Shown: positions 22,065 to 35,500 of the stretch, piece after piece
How positions within the stretch are numbered: the stretch's first letter is position 1
Layout: every line of letters starts with the position of its first letter
Source: Budorcas taxicolor
Taxonomy: Eukaryota; Chordata; Mammalia; Artiodactyla; Bovidae
Assembly: GCF_023091745.1 (NCBI RefSeq)
Contig: NC_068926.1
Location: forward strand, 62,432,001-62,496,000
Length of the DNA stretch: 64,000 nt
Reading direction: 5' to 3'
The notes under the pieces: generated by a model
What the model saw: only the letters and a program-made list of their open reading frames with translations
Database searches by the model: none
Told to the model about the DNA's origin: nothing
Translations under genes and position numbers: made by a program

Positions 22065-25000
22065 CTGTGAGAGGGATGCAGAGGAGCTGTTAAATCTGTG
22101 TGCTTCCCTGTGGACCACAGGCCCCCGCAGCTGGGTGCTGCCAGAGCGATAAGCGGAAGGGCTCTCCTGATTTTCCAACATCTCGACAACCAAACAGTCG
22201 ATCCGAGCAACCTGCTAGGGCTCTGTTCTGCGTTAGGATCACACTCAGCCTCCCTTTGACCCAGTCTTTCTCCACTGGGGGTTTTTCCCTCTTCTCAGGC
22301 TCTACAGAACTCAGTGTATGACGAAGCCCAGCAAAGGACTGTGCAAGCACAGTGGTGGTCAAGTCCCTACTTACTCTTCACAAGGCATAGAAGAGACTGG
22401 GTCTTTACCCTCGTTGGTAGCTTCCATGGCTTAAAACAAGAAACCTGCAGTCAACACTGGGGGAGCCCGGCACAGGAAGAGGGCGGAGAAGGCACCCATA
22501 CTCACGGTCTTCACTTCGGTGTACGCCTGCAGCCCGTATTCCCCCAGCTCCCGGCCACTCCCAGACAGCTTGTAGCCACCAAACGGCGACTGGGCCCCAA
22601 ACACGTCATAGCAGTTGACCCTACAATTTAAGATGAGATTTCAGGAGTAACTCACTGGGGCAGGGATGAAGTATCATGCCCCCTCAAACCTCCTGTATTG
22701 CTCTAAAATTTAACTTTAGAGCAAATTTGACTTTAGAAAAAGGGAGGTGGAGAACCCTACTAAAATCTAGCCATGCTGCTGCTGCTGCTGCTGCTGCGTC
22801 GCTTCAGTCGTGTCCGACTGTGTGCCACCCCGGAGACGGCAGCCCACCAGGCTCCCCCGTCCCCGGGATTCTCCAGGCAAGAACACTGGAGCGGGCTGCC
22901 ATTTCCTTCTCCAATGCATGAAAGTGAAAAGTGAAAGTGAAGTCACTCAGTCGTGTCCGACTCTTCACGACCCCATGGACTGCAGCCCACCAGGCTCCTC
23001 CACCCATGGGATTTGCCAGGCAAGAATACTGGAGTGGGGTGCCATTGCCTTCTCCAAAATCTAGCCATACAGGGGTTCAAAAGCAGGCCGTGTGAAACAA
23101 AGCCATAAGCTGTCTGGTCCTTCATGACATGGATGTCAATACCAGGGTGCACCAAATGCTAGCTTCCCGTTTTAATGAGTTGTTTTTGCTAATTAGGTGC
23201 TGAACTTTTCGGGGTAATTTTTTTTTTAACTATTAAATTTTGACTGAATTTAAAAACGTACCACCTTAAAGGTGTACAATTCAGTGCTTTATAGCATAGT
23301 CACAATATTATATCCTCTCCATTTAATTCCAGAACATTTCTATCCCCCTAGAAAGAAAGCCTATGCCCAGTCAGCAGTTACTCCCCTGTTCCCTCCTCCT
23401 CCGGCCCCTCGCAGCCCCTAATCTACTTTCTGTCTGTATGGCTCTGTTCTGGATATTCCATATAAATGGAATCACACGACATGTGGCCTTCTGTGTCTGG
23501 CTTCTTTCATTTAGTATTACATTATCCACGTTGAAATAGGCATCAGCGCTTCATTCCTTTTTATGGCTGAACATTCCATCACGTGAATAAACTACAGTTT
23601 GTGTGTCCATTCATCAGCTGATGGGCCTTTAGGCTGTTTCCACTTTTTGACTATTGCGAATAGTCTGAATATTCAGATACACTTTTTTGTGTGGATGTGT
23701 TTTTTTTTTCCCCCTCCTGGGTATACACCCAAGAGTGGAATTACTGGGTCCTGGGATAGTTCTATGTTGAACTGACTGGGGAGCTTATGCCAGACTTGTC
23801 TGTAATGGCTGCAGCATTTTACAGTACCACCAGCAGCGTGTGAGGGTTCCTGTCTCCACACCCTAACCAACACTTGGTATTTTCTGTTTCTTACATTACA
23901 GCTGGCCTAGAGGGTGTGACGTAGGTGCTAAGCTTTGAAAACTAGGGCGACACAGGTGTGGGCCCTCAGCGCTGGTCTCCTCACAGCTTGGTGAGGAGCC
24001 CAGTCACCCAGCTGCTTGTCCAAGAAGAGCGTCACAGACATACGCACCACAGGGAAGTTTAATCCCCTGGAGAAGGGCATGGGAAACCTCTACCCGCTAC
24101 CCCACACCCAGACCCAGGAGGCACTGAGCCTGGCATCCCAACTCTGGGATGTGAGCAGGGGATTACCAAAGACCCTGGCTTGGGCTCTCTGCCTGGGTTG
24201 TGAAGGGCTGCGGGAGGCCCTTACCACACAGTGCCGGCCTGGAGGGCCTGGGACAGGTAATTGGCCTTGTCCAAGTCCTTCGTGAAGACAGCTGCAGCCA
24301 GCCCGTACTTGGAATTGTTGGCTCTCCCAACGACTTCCTCCATGCTCTTAAACTTCAGAATCTGCATCACTGGCCCAAAGATCTGGGATGAGACAGCATG
24401 AAGGGTGGGTGTGGCAGACGCACACCCACATGTTAGCCAGCTCTCGCCAGCACTGAGCAGGTGGTTCCAGCAGCCCCCAGACACACTGAGGGTGCTGACA
24501 GTCCCCGAGGGAGATGGCAGCTCCCATACTCGCTGGAGCACGAGGGAAGGAAGCCAGCTGGTGGCCTTCTATTATGTGCTACGGGCCTTACATACCGTAG
24601 CTTATTTCTAAACAGTCCTGTGAGGTAGGGGTTTGCACTGACAAGTTACATGTAGATTTAGTTTCAAAGAACTTAAGTCAGTCATTCAGCCAGACACGCA
24701 TCAGATACTGAAGAAACAGCTATGAAGAAGTTAACTAAGCACAAACAGGATCTCTGATCTCAAGATGTTCCAGGTTTATCTTACACCTTCCCTGTCTTAT
24801 ATCTGAGCCATTTCTTCCAGGAATCCTGCTTCCTTTTAAGTGGGCAACGGGATTTAGAAACCACAACATGGGAATCAGATGTGCTTCTTGTTGTTGCAGC
24901 GTGGCTGCTCTCAGCCCTGTCAGGGGAGAGCCCCAGGGAACGGATCCTGATGTGATCCAGTGACTGGCCTATGACCAGGACATGTGCGGAGGGGGAGCCC

Positions 25001-26543
25001 AGAGGAGCTACCTGGCCCGAATGAGTGGTGGGAGGCGGGAGGTCAGGAAAGGCCCCGAGAGGTGACAATCAAGTTGGGACACCACAGAAGCAGAAACTGG
25101 CCAAGCCAGAGTCGGGGGGAGGAGCAGGGAGGAGGAAAATGGAGTTCCAGGCACCAGCGCCCATTCTTTTTTTTGGCGCCCATTCTTAAAAAATCTATTT
25201 GCCACTAAAAGGAAGTAGGACTTTGTGAAGAAACAGCTGATGCCAGGACTGGGTAGAGAGTGTCAAGAGGGAAGTGAGAAGACTGCCAGGAGCCCATATC
25301 ATAGCTGGAGCAAGAGATGGGGCATCGTGCACTTAGGGCACTAGCAAAGCAAAGGAGCCCCTGCCCTCCTTAGAAAATGAATATTTTCCCTTTCCGTTGA
25401 GAATGAAAAAAAAAGATCAAAGTAGTCATGATGGCGAAAAGAGGCAGAACTTTGTTGTATTTTCCTATCCTGATTTTTGCTCTCTTTTTTTGAGTTATCA
25501 ATGGAAGAGGGTGGCAGTGTAATATTTTCCCTGTGTAAGGCCACTAAAGGGCTTCATCCTCCCGGCTCTCCAGTGTCTGTAGAGCACCTGGCACATAGTA
25601 GGCACTCAGAATGATTTGTGAAGCAAACGAATGAGACAGTTGCTGCCCTACGTTCATAATCAGTACCAAGGAGGAGAAGATCAAGGGACTCTAGCCATGC
25701 GGGGAAGCCTGGCTTCTGACCTAGTCCAGAGTCCTGCTGGCATGAAGGCCATGAGAAGTGCCGGGAAGAATCCTGCCTTGAGTCCCACTCACAGGGACCA
25801 GAACACACGCAGGACCTGCAGGCTTGGCCAGGGAATTCAGAGACTGCCCCCAACCACTGGCCGCCACAAGAGGCTGAAGAGAAGCACAAGGTCAGCAGTG
25901 AGCTGCAAATGGTTGGTCTTAACGCACTGAGCCCGGATTTGACCCAAGGTCAGCAGATGGGTCATGGGTCAAGATGCTGGGCTGAACTGTCCACGTCTTC
26001 TCCTAAGAACATTCCCTTAAGTGCTGGACCCATACTGACCTCCTCCTTTGCGATGGTCATGCCATCTTGCACGTCTCCAAACACGGTGGGCTGGATGAAG
26101 TAGCCACGGTCAGCAGCCGCCCCTCCACCACACAGCAGCTTCGCCCCCTCCTCCTTCCCAGATTTGATATAGCCAAGGACCTTTTTAAACTGCGTTTCAT
26201 CCACCTGAGGGAGAAGAAGCCCAGAGTTATATGGATGCTACAGCCAGACGTCTCCTAGCTCTAGTCTTAGAACCACACAGGCATGGAGACACCTGGGAAA
26301 TGGGCCAGATCATGAATGCTCCACACTCAGTCACTCCGTCGTGTCCAACTCTGCAACGCCATGAATTGTAGCCCACAAGGCTCCTCTGTCCATGTGATTT
26401 TCCAGGCAAGAATACTGGAGTGGGCTGCATTGCCCTCCTCTAGGGGATCTTCCCGACCCAGGGATCAAACCCACATCTCATGGCTCCTGCATTGGCAGGT
26501 GGGTTCTTTACCATTAGTGCCACCTGGGAAGCCCAGATCATGA

Positions 26544-26578
<35 letters not shown>

Positions 26579-29500
26579 AAGTCGCTTCAGTCGTGCCCGA
26601 CTCTGTGCGACCCCATAGACGGCAGCCCACCAGGCTCCCCCGTCCCTGGGATTCTCCAGGCAAGAACACTGGAGTGGGTTGCCATTTCCTTCTCCAATGC
26701 ATGAAAGTGAAAGTGAAGTTGCTTAGTCGTGTCTGACTCTTAGCGACCCCAAGGACTGCAGCCTACCAGGCTCCTCCATCCATGGGATTTTCCAGACGAG
26801 AGTACTGGAGAGGGTTGCCATTGCCTTCTCCGATATTAAGCCCACCATTTTTGTTTTTCAAGTATGAGATTACTAAAAATTTTAACTAGTACAAAAATAC
26901 ATTGATGGTAAAGTATGTTATATACTCTGTAATATTCATATACTATTAGAAGAACTGATAAAACAGGTCAATTATACCTCAATTTAGAAAGGAAAAAAAA
27001 GGACCGTAAGCTGGTACAGATCTTTGGGCAAGTGTCTTAAAAATTAGGCAAAAAATTAGAGGTTCATATCCTTTGACCCAGCTACTTAACTTCTAGGAAT
27101 TTATGCTACGTGTGACAAAGGGACCTGAACAAGAATAGTCACTGGGGAATATCTTATAAAAGCAAAACGCAGAAACAATCCTAAGTATACATCAGTAGAG
27201 GAGCTGGTTAATATAATTATGGTATATCCATATATTGTATCATCAATAACAGATAAGTCAACTAACACAGAAAGATAGCCTAAGATATTTCTTAAAGGGG
27301 AGAAAGCTTGTAGAATGAAATATATTCCAACTTTTGTTAAAACAAACATACCAAAATGTAATTCTGTGTGTGAGTGTGGTTGGTTACCTATGGGAAATGG
27401 ACATGGAGGGGAAAAGGGGAATCTTACTTTTTACTGTAAACTCTTTTTTATGAAGTTTTTAATACAAATCTGTATTACCTTAATAATTAAATAGCCACAA
27501 ACCACAAAGAAAAGTGAGAGAAAAAGAGATGCTGTAATGGTAGATACATGTCTTGATTCATTTGTCGAAACCCACAGAATGTACACCACCAAGGGTGAAC
27601 TCTAATGCAAGCTATGGACTTTAGTTAATAATACAACAGATATATCAAACCAAGGCAAGATGTTAAAACCAGGAGAAACCAGGGAGTGGAAAGGTTCGGG
27701 GTTTATGGGAACTCTGTACTTCCTGCTCATTTTTCTGAAAAAACAGAATCTGTTAAAAAAAAAAAAAAAGGCTGCCTGGGCTGGCCCCAGATTCTGGGGA
27801 GTGGACACCAGCAACACAGGTGCTCCCAGGACAGTGGAGCCCACAGAGAAGCCCCCATGGGCCCTCAAAGTGGGCTCAGGGCTGCACACAAGGGGCCTGT
27901 GGGGGCAAGCACCCCTGATTCCTGACCCTATGGTTCCTCCTCCCTGGAAGGAGGTGGCCAGCACGGGGCCCTGTGGAGAGTGAGCCCAGGACAGGCTGGG
28001 TCTAAGGACAATGCTGGGAAAAGGACCAGGATACGAGAGGAGGTGGTGGGGAGAGGTACTGCTGTGTTTCTTACTGTAATTATTATTGACTATTAATTAA
28101 AATGAATACATGTTCATGGTAAAAAAGCAAATTTTTTTTTTAATTTTCAATAAAACAGCTCAGAAGAGTATAAAGTGAAACGAAGTCCCTCTGCTACCCA
28201 TACATGGCCTTCTGCTCACCTCCCAGAAGCAGCTGCAGCAAACAGGTATGCATGCATGTGTCGTTCTGGTCAAGGCATTTTTAAGATGGCCAAGGTCCAG
28301 GAAACACGTGTTCCCTTTCCCATAGACACTCCTCGTATTTATTATGTGTGTGTAACTTACAAAGGGTAAGTGTAAGTGTAACTTTCTACTGTTACTTTCC
28401 ACTTCACGGCCACTCTGGGAGTTAGGAAGGGTAGGCATTACAGGTGAGAGACTGGTGGCTCCGAGACAGCAGGTGGCTTTCCACGGGCACGCAGCTGGTG
28501 CCTGGCAGGGCTGAGCCTTGGAGTCGGGCCTGCCTGACTCAGGGAGTCCAAGGCCCTTTCTGCTTCTCCGTGGCGGCTCTGGACACTTGAGACCTGAGTG
28601 TAACCACCGAGCTTACCTGCGGCCCCTGCTCAGTCCGGCTGTCAAAGGGGTTCCCAACCACACGAGACTTGGCCCGGGCAACACTCCGTTCCACAAACTC
28701 GGCGTAAATGTCCTCCTGCACAAAGGTCCGCGAGCCTGCACAGCAGCACTGGCCCTGGTTGAAGAACAGGGCGAAGTGGGCCTGCTCCACAGCCCAGTCC
28801 ACTGGGGAGACAGAAGGCAACCACGATCAGAGGAGAAGGAAAGGCCTGGCCCCTGTGGTGGCTGCTACCTATTAACACTGCCAACAGCACTCATGCCCTC
28901 TGGGTGCCAGACCCCGTGTGGGAACAAGACAGGCCTGACCTCTCCCTCCTCCAAGCATGGAGACCAAGGGGCAGACAGACACGAAGAGCAGCGGTCCTAA
29001 CCCGCTACGGTCATGAAGCCAAGGGCGGCTGGAGGACGAGCCAGCTGCCCTGTGACCATCAGGGAAGACTCCCTCAAGGCAGACAAATCTAGGAGCATCT
29101 CAACAGGACCAGGAAAGAGGACGTGATGGGGGCAAAGTAGCCTGATCTGACAGACAGCAAGCTGCACAGCTCGGCCAGTCAGTAGCTCAGCCCGGCTGGA
29201 TTACAGACAGCAGAGAGGAGAAAGGCGGGGGACAGGCCACGGCCACACAGGCCGGAGGGCCACGCTGAGGAGTCTCACTTTCATCCTGAGGGCAGAAACC
29301 AATCCAGTGATGATAAGGATGGCAGAGCCAAGTGGGACCACAGGAGACATAGCTAGTGGCAGGTTGATATCAGACCTCTGCCTCCTCCCTCCCCAAGCCC
29401 CCCAAAAAAACCTTACTATCAGCATCTGACATGATGATATTGGGACTCTTTCCTCCTAGCTCCAGGGTCACTCTCTTGAGGTTACTCTTCCCCGCAGCAA

Positions 29501-32500
29501 CCTGGATTAGGTGGCCAACCTACAGGGAGGCATAAACAGGGACAAAGTCTTAGTGGAGAAGAGAAGAGCCAAACGTTCTCACAGGCACAGAACAGAAGCC
29601 CCCACAGCTTGAGGGAGCAGCTGGATTAGAAGAGACCTGGGGAATTTCACTACATCTGGCCACTCACTCACACAGCAGCCCCACCCTCTGAGCTCCCAGG
29701 GTGACAGCAACGTAACGACAACAAGCAGTCAGAGTCACTGCCGTGTGGCTGCCACCTCCTGAGCACCATCTACACACCAGACACAGAGCTAAGTGCTTTG
29801 TGAGCATTGAGGTCAACCCTCTAAACAACCTCAGAGGGAGGGCCGACTCTCCTCCTCCACTCAGAAATGTGGGAGTGGCAGCTCAGAGTGGTCAAGTCGC
29901 TTGCCCACAGTAAACCTGGAACCAGAATTCACACTGGGCAAACTGCGTCCAGCACCAGTTCAGACTCGCCATCCCGCCGCCTCCTCACAGTGATCTAAAT
30001 GGTATCCCCCGCACACAGCAAGGATGGGGTGCTTTTCACCTCCATATTCCAAAAGCCTGCCACAAAGACACCCCTGTGCTTATCTGTTGGGTGAACACAC
30101 ATTATCTCGGTCGGGAAACCATCCCCGCTGCCAGATTCCCAATATCCCCTTGAGGCGTTGATTTAGGTGGTGACTAACCCCAGAAAGAGTGGACCGTGTC
30201 ACCTCAGCCACCATTCTGCCCTCCCGCAACCGCCATCTCTACGTACAGACTGAACGTTTGAAGGTATCTTCATCTCAGGGGAATCATTTTGAAGATCCCC
30301 TTTATTATGCTGTTCAGTGTGCCTTCTCTAAAGTCATGGGATAAAGCCTTCCAAGAATTCAAGTTACCTCTTTAGAATGAATTTTGTCCCTGCTTCCAAG
30401 GTAATTATGTTTAAGGAATCCCCAGACATCTTATACATCTTTGCCTCTCCAGGGCCTGGCCCAGAGCGGCACTCACTCATTCATTCACTCACCAAGTACT
30501 TACTCTGGGTTAGACCTTTGTTGAATAAGCTTTATCTCACTCACGCCAACCCTGGGAGGTGGGCAGAGTTATTATCCCTATTTTACAGATGGGGAAATGG
30601 AGGCTTCAGGAGGCTGACTTGCCTAAGGTCACATAGCTAAGTAAGTGCTGCTGAAACACTTAGTTTGACTCCAATCATCTCCGCCACTACACCACACCTA
30701 CATCTCTACTGCATAGACACTACCATCCTCAGTCTAAACACGAATGAATGGAGCCCCCAAAGACATGCAGTGAATCACCCCAAGTCATAATGTCAAGGCT
30801 GGGATTTGAACTCATGTCTCCCGGAAGCCCACTCTCTTTAATCACCAGGACAGAACCAGTCAAAGAGTCTGACACAGCCCAGGTGCTTTGACCTTGGGCA
30901 GGCCGGCACCTCTGGGCTTTAGAAGTCTAGCCAGCCTTGGCTTCTTTATCCCACATGGTATGTCAACCCACCCCCTGTCCCCACAGCAGCTGGCGTGTCA
31001 ACCATTCTACAGAGGGCTCCACCCTGATGGTCTCTGCTGGCACACCTGGGCCCCTCACACAAGCCACTCAAAGACAGTCCTGGGGCAGACCCCCATGCAG
31101 TGCCCAGAGGCTAATCTTATTATTAGTTTTTGTTTTGACCGCACCACTTTCAGGATCTTAGTTCCCTAACCAGGAACTGAACCCTGGCCCACAGCAGTGA
31201 AAGCGCCAGGTCCTAACCACCAGGAAACTCCCCCCAGAGGCTGATCTTGAACTCACCATCCTCTGAGGACCAAGGCGCTTGAGCCACATGCACCACAAGC
31301 CTGAGGTGCTGGGATGCCTTACCTCAGTGGAGCCGGTGAATGCCACTTTGTCCACGTCCTCATGGGAGGCGATGGCAGCTCCAGCCGTGGGGCCAAATCC
31401 AGGAATAATATTGACCACACCTGGAGGAAAGCCAGCCTGTGAAAAAAACACCAGGGACACTGGAGTCATTCTCCTGCTCCACGGAGTCCAGACAGAGGAA
31501 TACACATCCCTTCCCAGAGAGGCTGAGGCAGTCGGCCCAGCACCCAGGTAAGCAGTCTTACTGGGTGCTGCTCAGGAGTTCTGGATGGTACAGTGAGGAA
31601 CCTGTTTTGTGGGATTCCCTGTGGCTGCTGCCCCGACCCCTATGGCACTCAGAATGATAATCTGCACAGGGCTGTTGTTCAGTCACTCAGTCATGTGACT
31701 CTGTGAGCCCATGGACTGCAGTACACCAGGCTTCCCTGTCCTTCACCATCTCCTAGAGGTTGCCCAAATTCATGTCCATTGAGTCGGTGATGCTATGGAA
31801 TCATTTCATCCTCTGCTGCCCTCTTCTCCTATCTGCCTTCAATCCCTCCCAGCGTTGGAGTCTTTTCCAATGAAAAGGGGTCTGGCAATGAAACCCAACA
31901 TAGAAAAGAGGTGATAGGGGGGTCACCTAGGCTGAAGTGTGTTGAGCAGAGGTGAAGGGGGTCAGGCCCTGAGCTACAAATACCCGGCCCCACTAGGGTG
32001 CCCCTCATCCGAACTCCTATAGAACAAGCCTTTAAAAAGGCGTTTAGAGGTCAAGACAGACACAGCCACGCACCTCCTTAATCAGGTTGGCCACATAGAG
32101 GGCAGTGAGTGGAGTCTGCTCAGCCACCTTCATCACAACCACGTTTCCCGTCGCCAAGGCTGGGCCCAGTTTCCAAGCTTGCATCAAGAGCGGGAAGTTC
32201 CACTGCAATCAACAACAGCCACTGCCAAAATCTCAGCCAAGAGCTACAGCAGCTGCAGAAAGTGGCAGCCAGAGAGCGGAGATTCTCTGAACCTCTCCTG
32301 TTTCCCTCAGAACTCCATTACAGATGAAGACAGGCGAGCAGGCAGGGGGCCGGGGACAGTACCAGTGACTCGTGCTCACTGATGCTTTTACCATTGTGGC
32401 GGCACCACACTGCATTCACGCCTCCCTCCCAGCCTCAGACAGCTACTCTCACTTCCACTTTTCAGATAAGGAAACCAGTTCCTAGGGGCATCAGTGACTT

Positions 32501-35500
32501 GCCCAAGGTCACAGAGTTCACACACGGCAGTACTGGTTGGTTTTGTTAAAACCCATGTTCTCAACCACTGCCCATGCCACCATCCAACATCAACCCACAG
32601 ACCTTTCCACCTTGGCAATGAACCTGCCCGAGACTGCTGCCTCCCACAGCGCTCCTGATAAACCTTCACGTGTTTGTTTTGAGTCTAAGACTCACTGGGA
32701 TGATCTGCCCACACACTCCCACAGGTTCATGGCGGGTGTAGCTGAAGTAGTCCCCGTCGATGGGAATGGTTTTCCCGTGGTACTTGTCAGCCCAGCCGGC
32801 ATAGTAACTTAAAAAAAGAAAAATAACAACTCAATCAGTGACTGTTGGGGACCCTGTAAACCCTGGCAGAAAGCAAAGGCTCAGACTGGTCCAGCTGGGT
32901 CTTTCTGATAACTGCCCTTGCTCTTGGCTTTATTTCCAAAGAGTTAGCTAACCACTAGGGTCTCAGTAATTCATTCTAGATAACTAACCTCGAAGCCTCA
33001 GACTCACTTGGGGTGCTCGTAAAAAAGCACCAAATTCTAGGTACCCACTTCGGACTTATTCAGCTGACTCACTGGGGCCTATGCCCAGGAGTCAGTATTT
33101 TTAATAAACAGATATATTAAACTGTGACTGTCTTACCAGTGCAGCACCGTAGGTTATTATCTGAGAACCATGGCTCCACTCTAGTGGGAAAGTGCACACT
33201 CATCTAACAGCTGGCACTTGTGTGCACAACACCATACTACCACCAAGGCAGCAGTGGCCAGAGACCAATCAGTGACTGAGTTCCCATCCAGACACACGGG
33301 ACACCAGGGGTGAAAAAGCACTGCAGGCTAGTCGAGGCGAAGAGCCATGTGCGTACAGTATGTAATGATTTTCAGGGAAGCAGGACAACAAAAGACGGGG
33401 GAGAGATGCAACACGCAGGGTGAAAGAGCTTTCAGAAATGAACGTGTCTGCTGAAGTTAGTCCAAGACCAGAGTTGACCTGGGTGTGAACATGGGTGTGT
33501 GACCCTGGGGAAAAAAATAGCCAGGGAGTTATTTTGCCAGTCTGTACAAAGTAAGGTATTGCTGCTCCCTTCCTCTTAGGCCTATGTGGTGTGGGTCTGC
33601 ATGCCTCAGGACAGGTGTTGAATCAGCACATTAGTATACTGCTCAGACTCAGGAGGGCCTGGCGATTTGCATGGGGTTCACCCAGCCACTCCCTCTTGGG
33701 TGTTCTTGCAGAGCACTCTCGATCTTGGCACGCCTGTCATTTGGGGCTGGAAAATTCTTCACTGTGGGAGCTCTCCTGTACCCACTAGGATTTTTAAAGC
33801 ATCCCTGGCCTCTATGCACGAGATGCCAAGTAGCACCACTCCCTCCCAGTTGTGATAACCAAAAATGCCTCCAGACATTACCCACCGTCCCCTGGGAGAC
33901 ACAGCAGCCCTGGCTGAGAACCCCTGTCACGAGAGAGAACCACTATTTTGTTCTCCAGCCCATATGTCTCCGACTCTGCTTCTTCCCCTCCACCCCTGTC
34001 CACATGGGCACAGGGCAGCAGCCATTATTGGTATAATGACCTGTCCACCCGAACCACAGCCGGTCAGACTGAATCAGGGCCGCTCCTCCAGGAATCTGGC
34101 ACGAGGACTAAGGGGCTGAGGTCAGTCTGGCTGGAATCAAGCCCTGAGAAGAAAGCCCAGGAGTGGGCAGCCAGGTTCCAGCATGCAGACAGGCCCTAAA
34201 GAGGCTGGGGTAGTCAATCAAGAGAAGAACGCAGCAAGGAGGCAGCCGTGAGAATCAATGGCCTTGGTGGTTTAAGACCCCTCACTCTCTGTAGCTACCC
34301 AAGTTAGCCTGAAACCTCTTATTCCTCATCTTGTATTTCTCGGTTATTAAAATGTTTACGGTTAAACCCAAAGCTAGCAAGAGGAAGCAAATAATGGAGA
34401 ACAGAGACAGATGAATTGAAAAACAGAAAAACAACAGAATCAACAAATTCAAAAGCTGGTTCTTCGAAACGCTCGCTAAACTGACAGGCCTTTAGCTGGA
34501 CTACGGAAAAAGGGGAGGGATTTCTCTGGTGGCCCAGTGGCTAAGACTCCGCATGCCAAATGCAGGAGGCCCAGGTTTGTTCCCGGGTCGGGGAACTAGA
34601 TCCCGCATGCCACAACTAAGACGTAGCACAGCCCACTGAATAACGTTTAAAAAGAAAAAAGAACGCCAGTCTATGTCTGATGCAGGATACAGCATGCTTG
34701 GGGCTGGTGCATGGGGATGACCCACAGAGATGTTATGGGGAGGGAGGTGGGAGGGGGGTTCATGTTTGGGAACACATGTAAGAATTAAAGATTTTAAAAT
34801 TAAAAAAAATAAAATTAAAAAAAAAGGAAAAAAAAAAAAAAGAAACCATACTACAATATATAAATATATCAAAGTAACACTATATACCTAAAAAAATAAA
34901 AAGAAAAAAGAAGCACCAATAACTAAAATCAGAACTGGAAGTAGGGACATTATGATTATAAAAAATGAGATCTAAATGATCATGAGAGAATGTGATGTGC
35001 CACTATAGCCAAAAATCAGATAACCTCAAAGAAAGGGACAAATTTCAGCTAACCCATGAATTACCAAAACTGAAAGAGAAGACGCGTAAGACTCAATTAC
35101 AGTTTTGGTACGGAGGGACGGTTCCCCCTGAGATGGAGTCTCACTACGTTCCCCCAGCTCCGGTGATCCTTTCACAGCCCTCCAGCAACACTCCCCACCC
35201 ACTCACCCACCCCCACCTCCCCCTCCCCCTCACTGGCACAGCCACAACAAAGAGCAGGAAGCCTGAGCCCATACCGCAGGCACTTGAGGACCATGTCCAA
35301 ATCCACCAGGTAGGAGATGACATAGGGCTTGCCATTGTCCAGGGTCTCCAAGGCCTGAGTGGAAAAACAAACAAACAAACAAACAAACACAAGATCAGCA
35401 CAGACGGGTGGGCACAGGAATGAATCAGAGCAAATCAGGTGATGAGCAGCATGGAGGCTCAGCATGGTACGAGGAGGGCTGGTGGCCCCTTTGTGCTGAA

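Larger units (their letters stand above)
32808..35274. other. ALDH2: ALDH2 intron 4
   Basis: About 2.5 kb. The first 1.5 kb (32808-34330) shows nothing I recognise; then come L1 scraps (34430-34500 and 34660-34830) around a CHR SINE (34513-34650), A-rich tracts, and a C-rich stretch (35180-35235) next to exon 4. Confidence 0.75.

Noticed and set aside
26548..26580. (CTG)n runs at several places, resembling unstable triplet repeats
   Set aside because: They are the AGC tails of minus-strand Bov-A2 SINEs, common across ruminant genomes.
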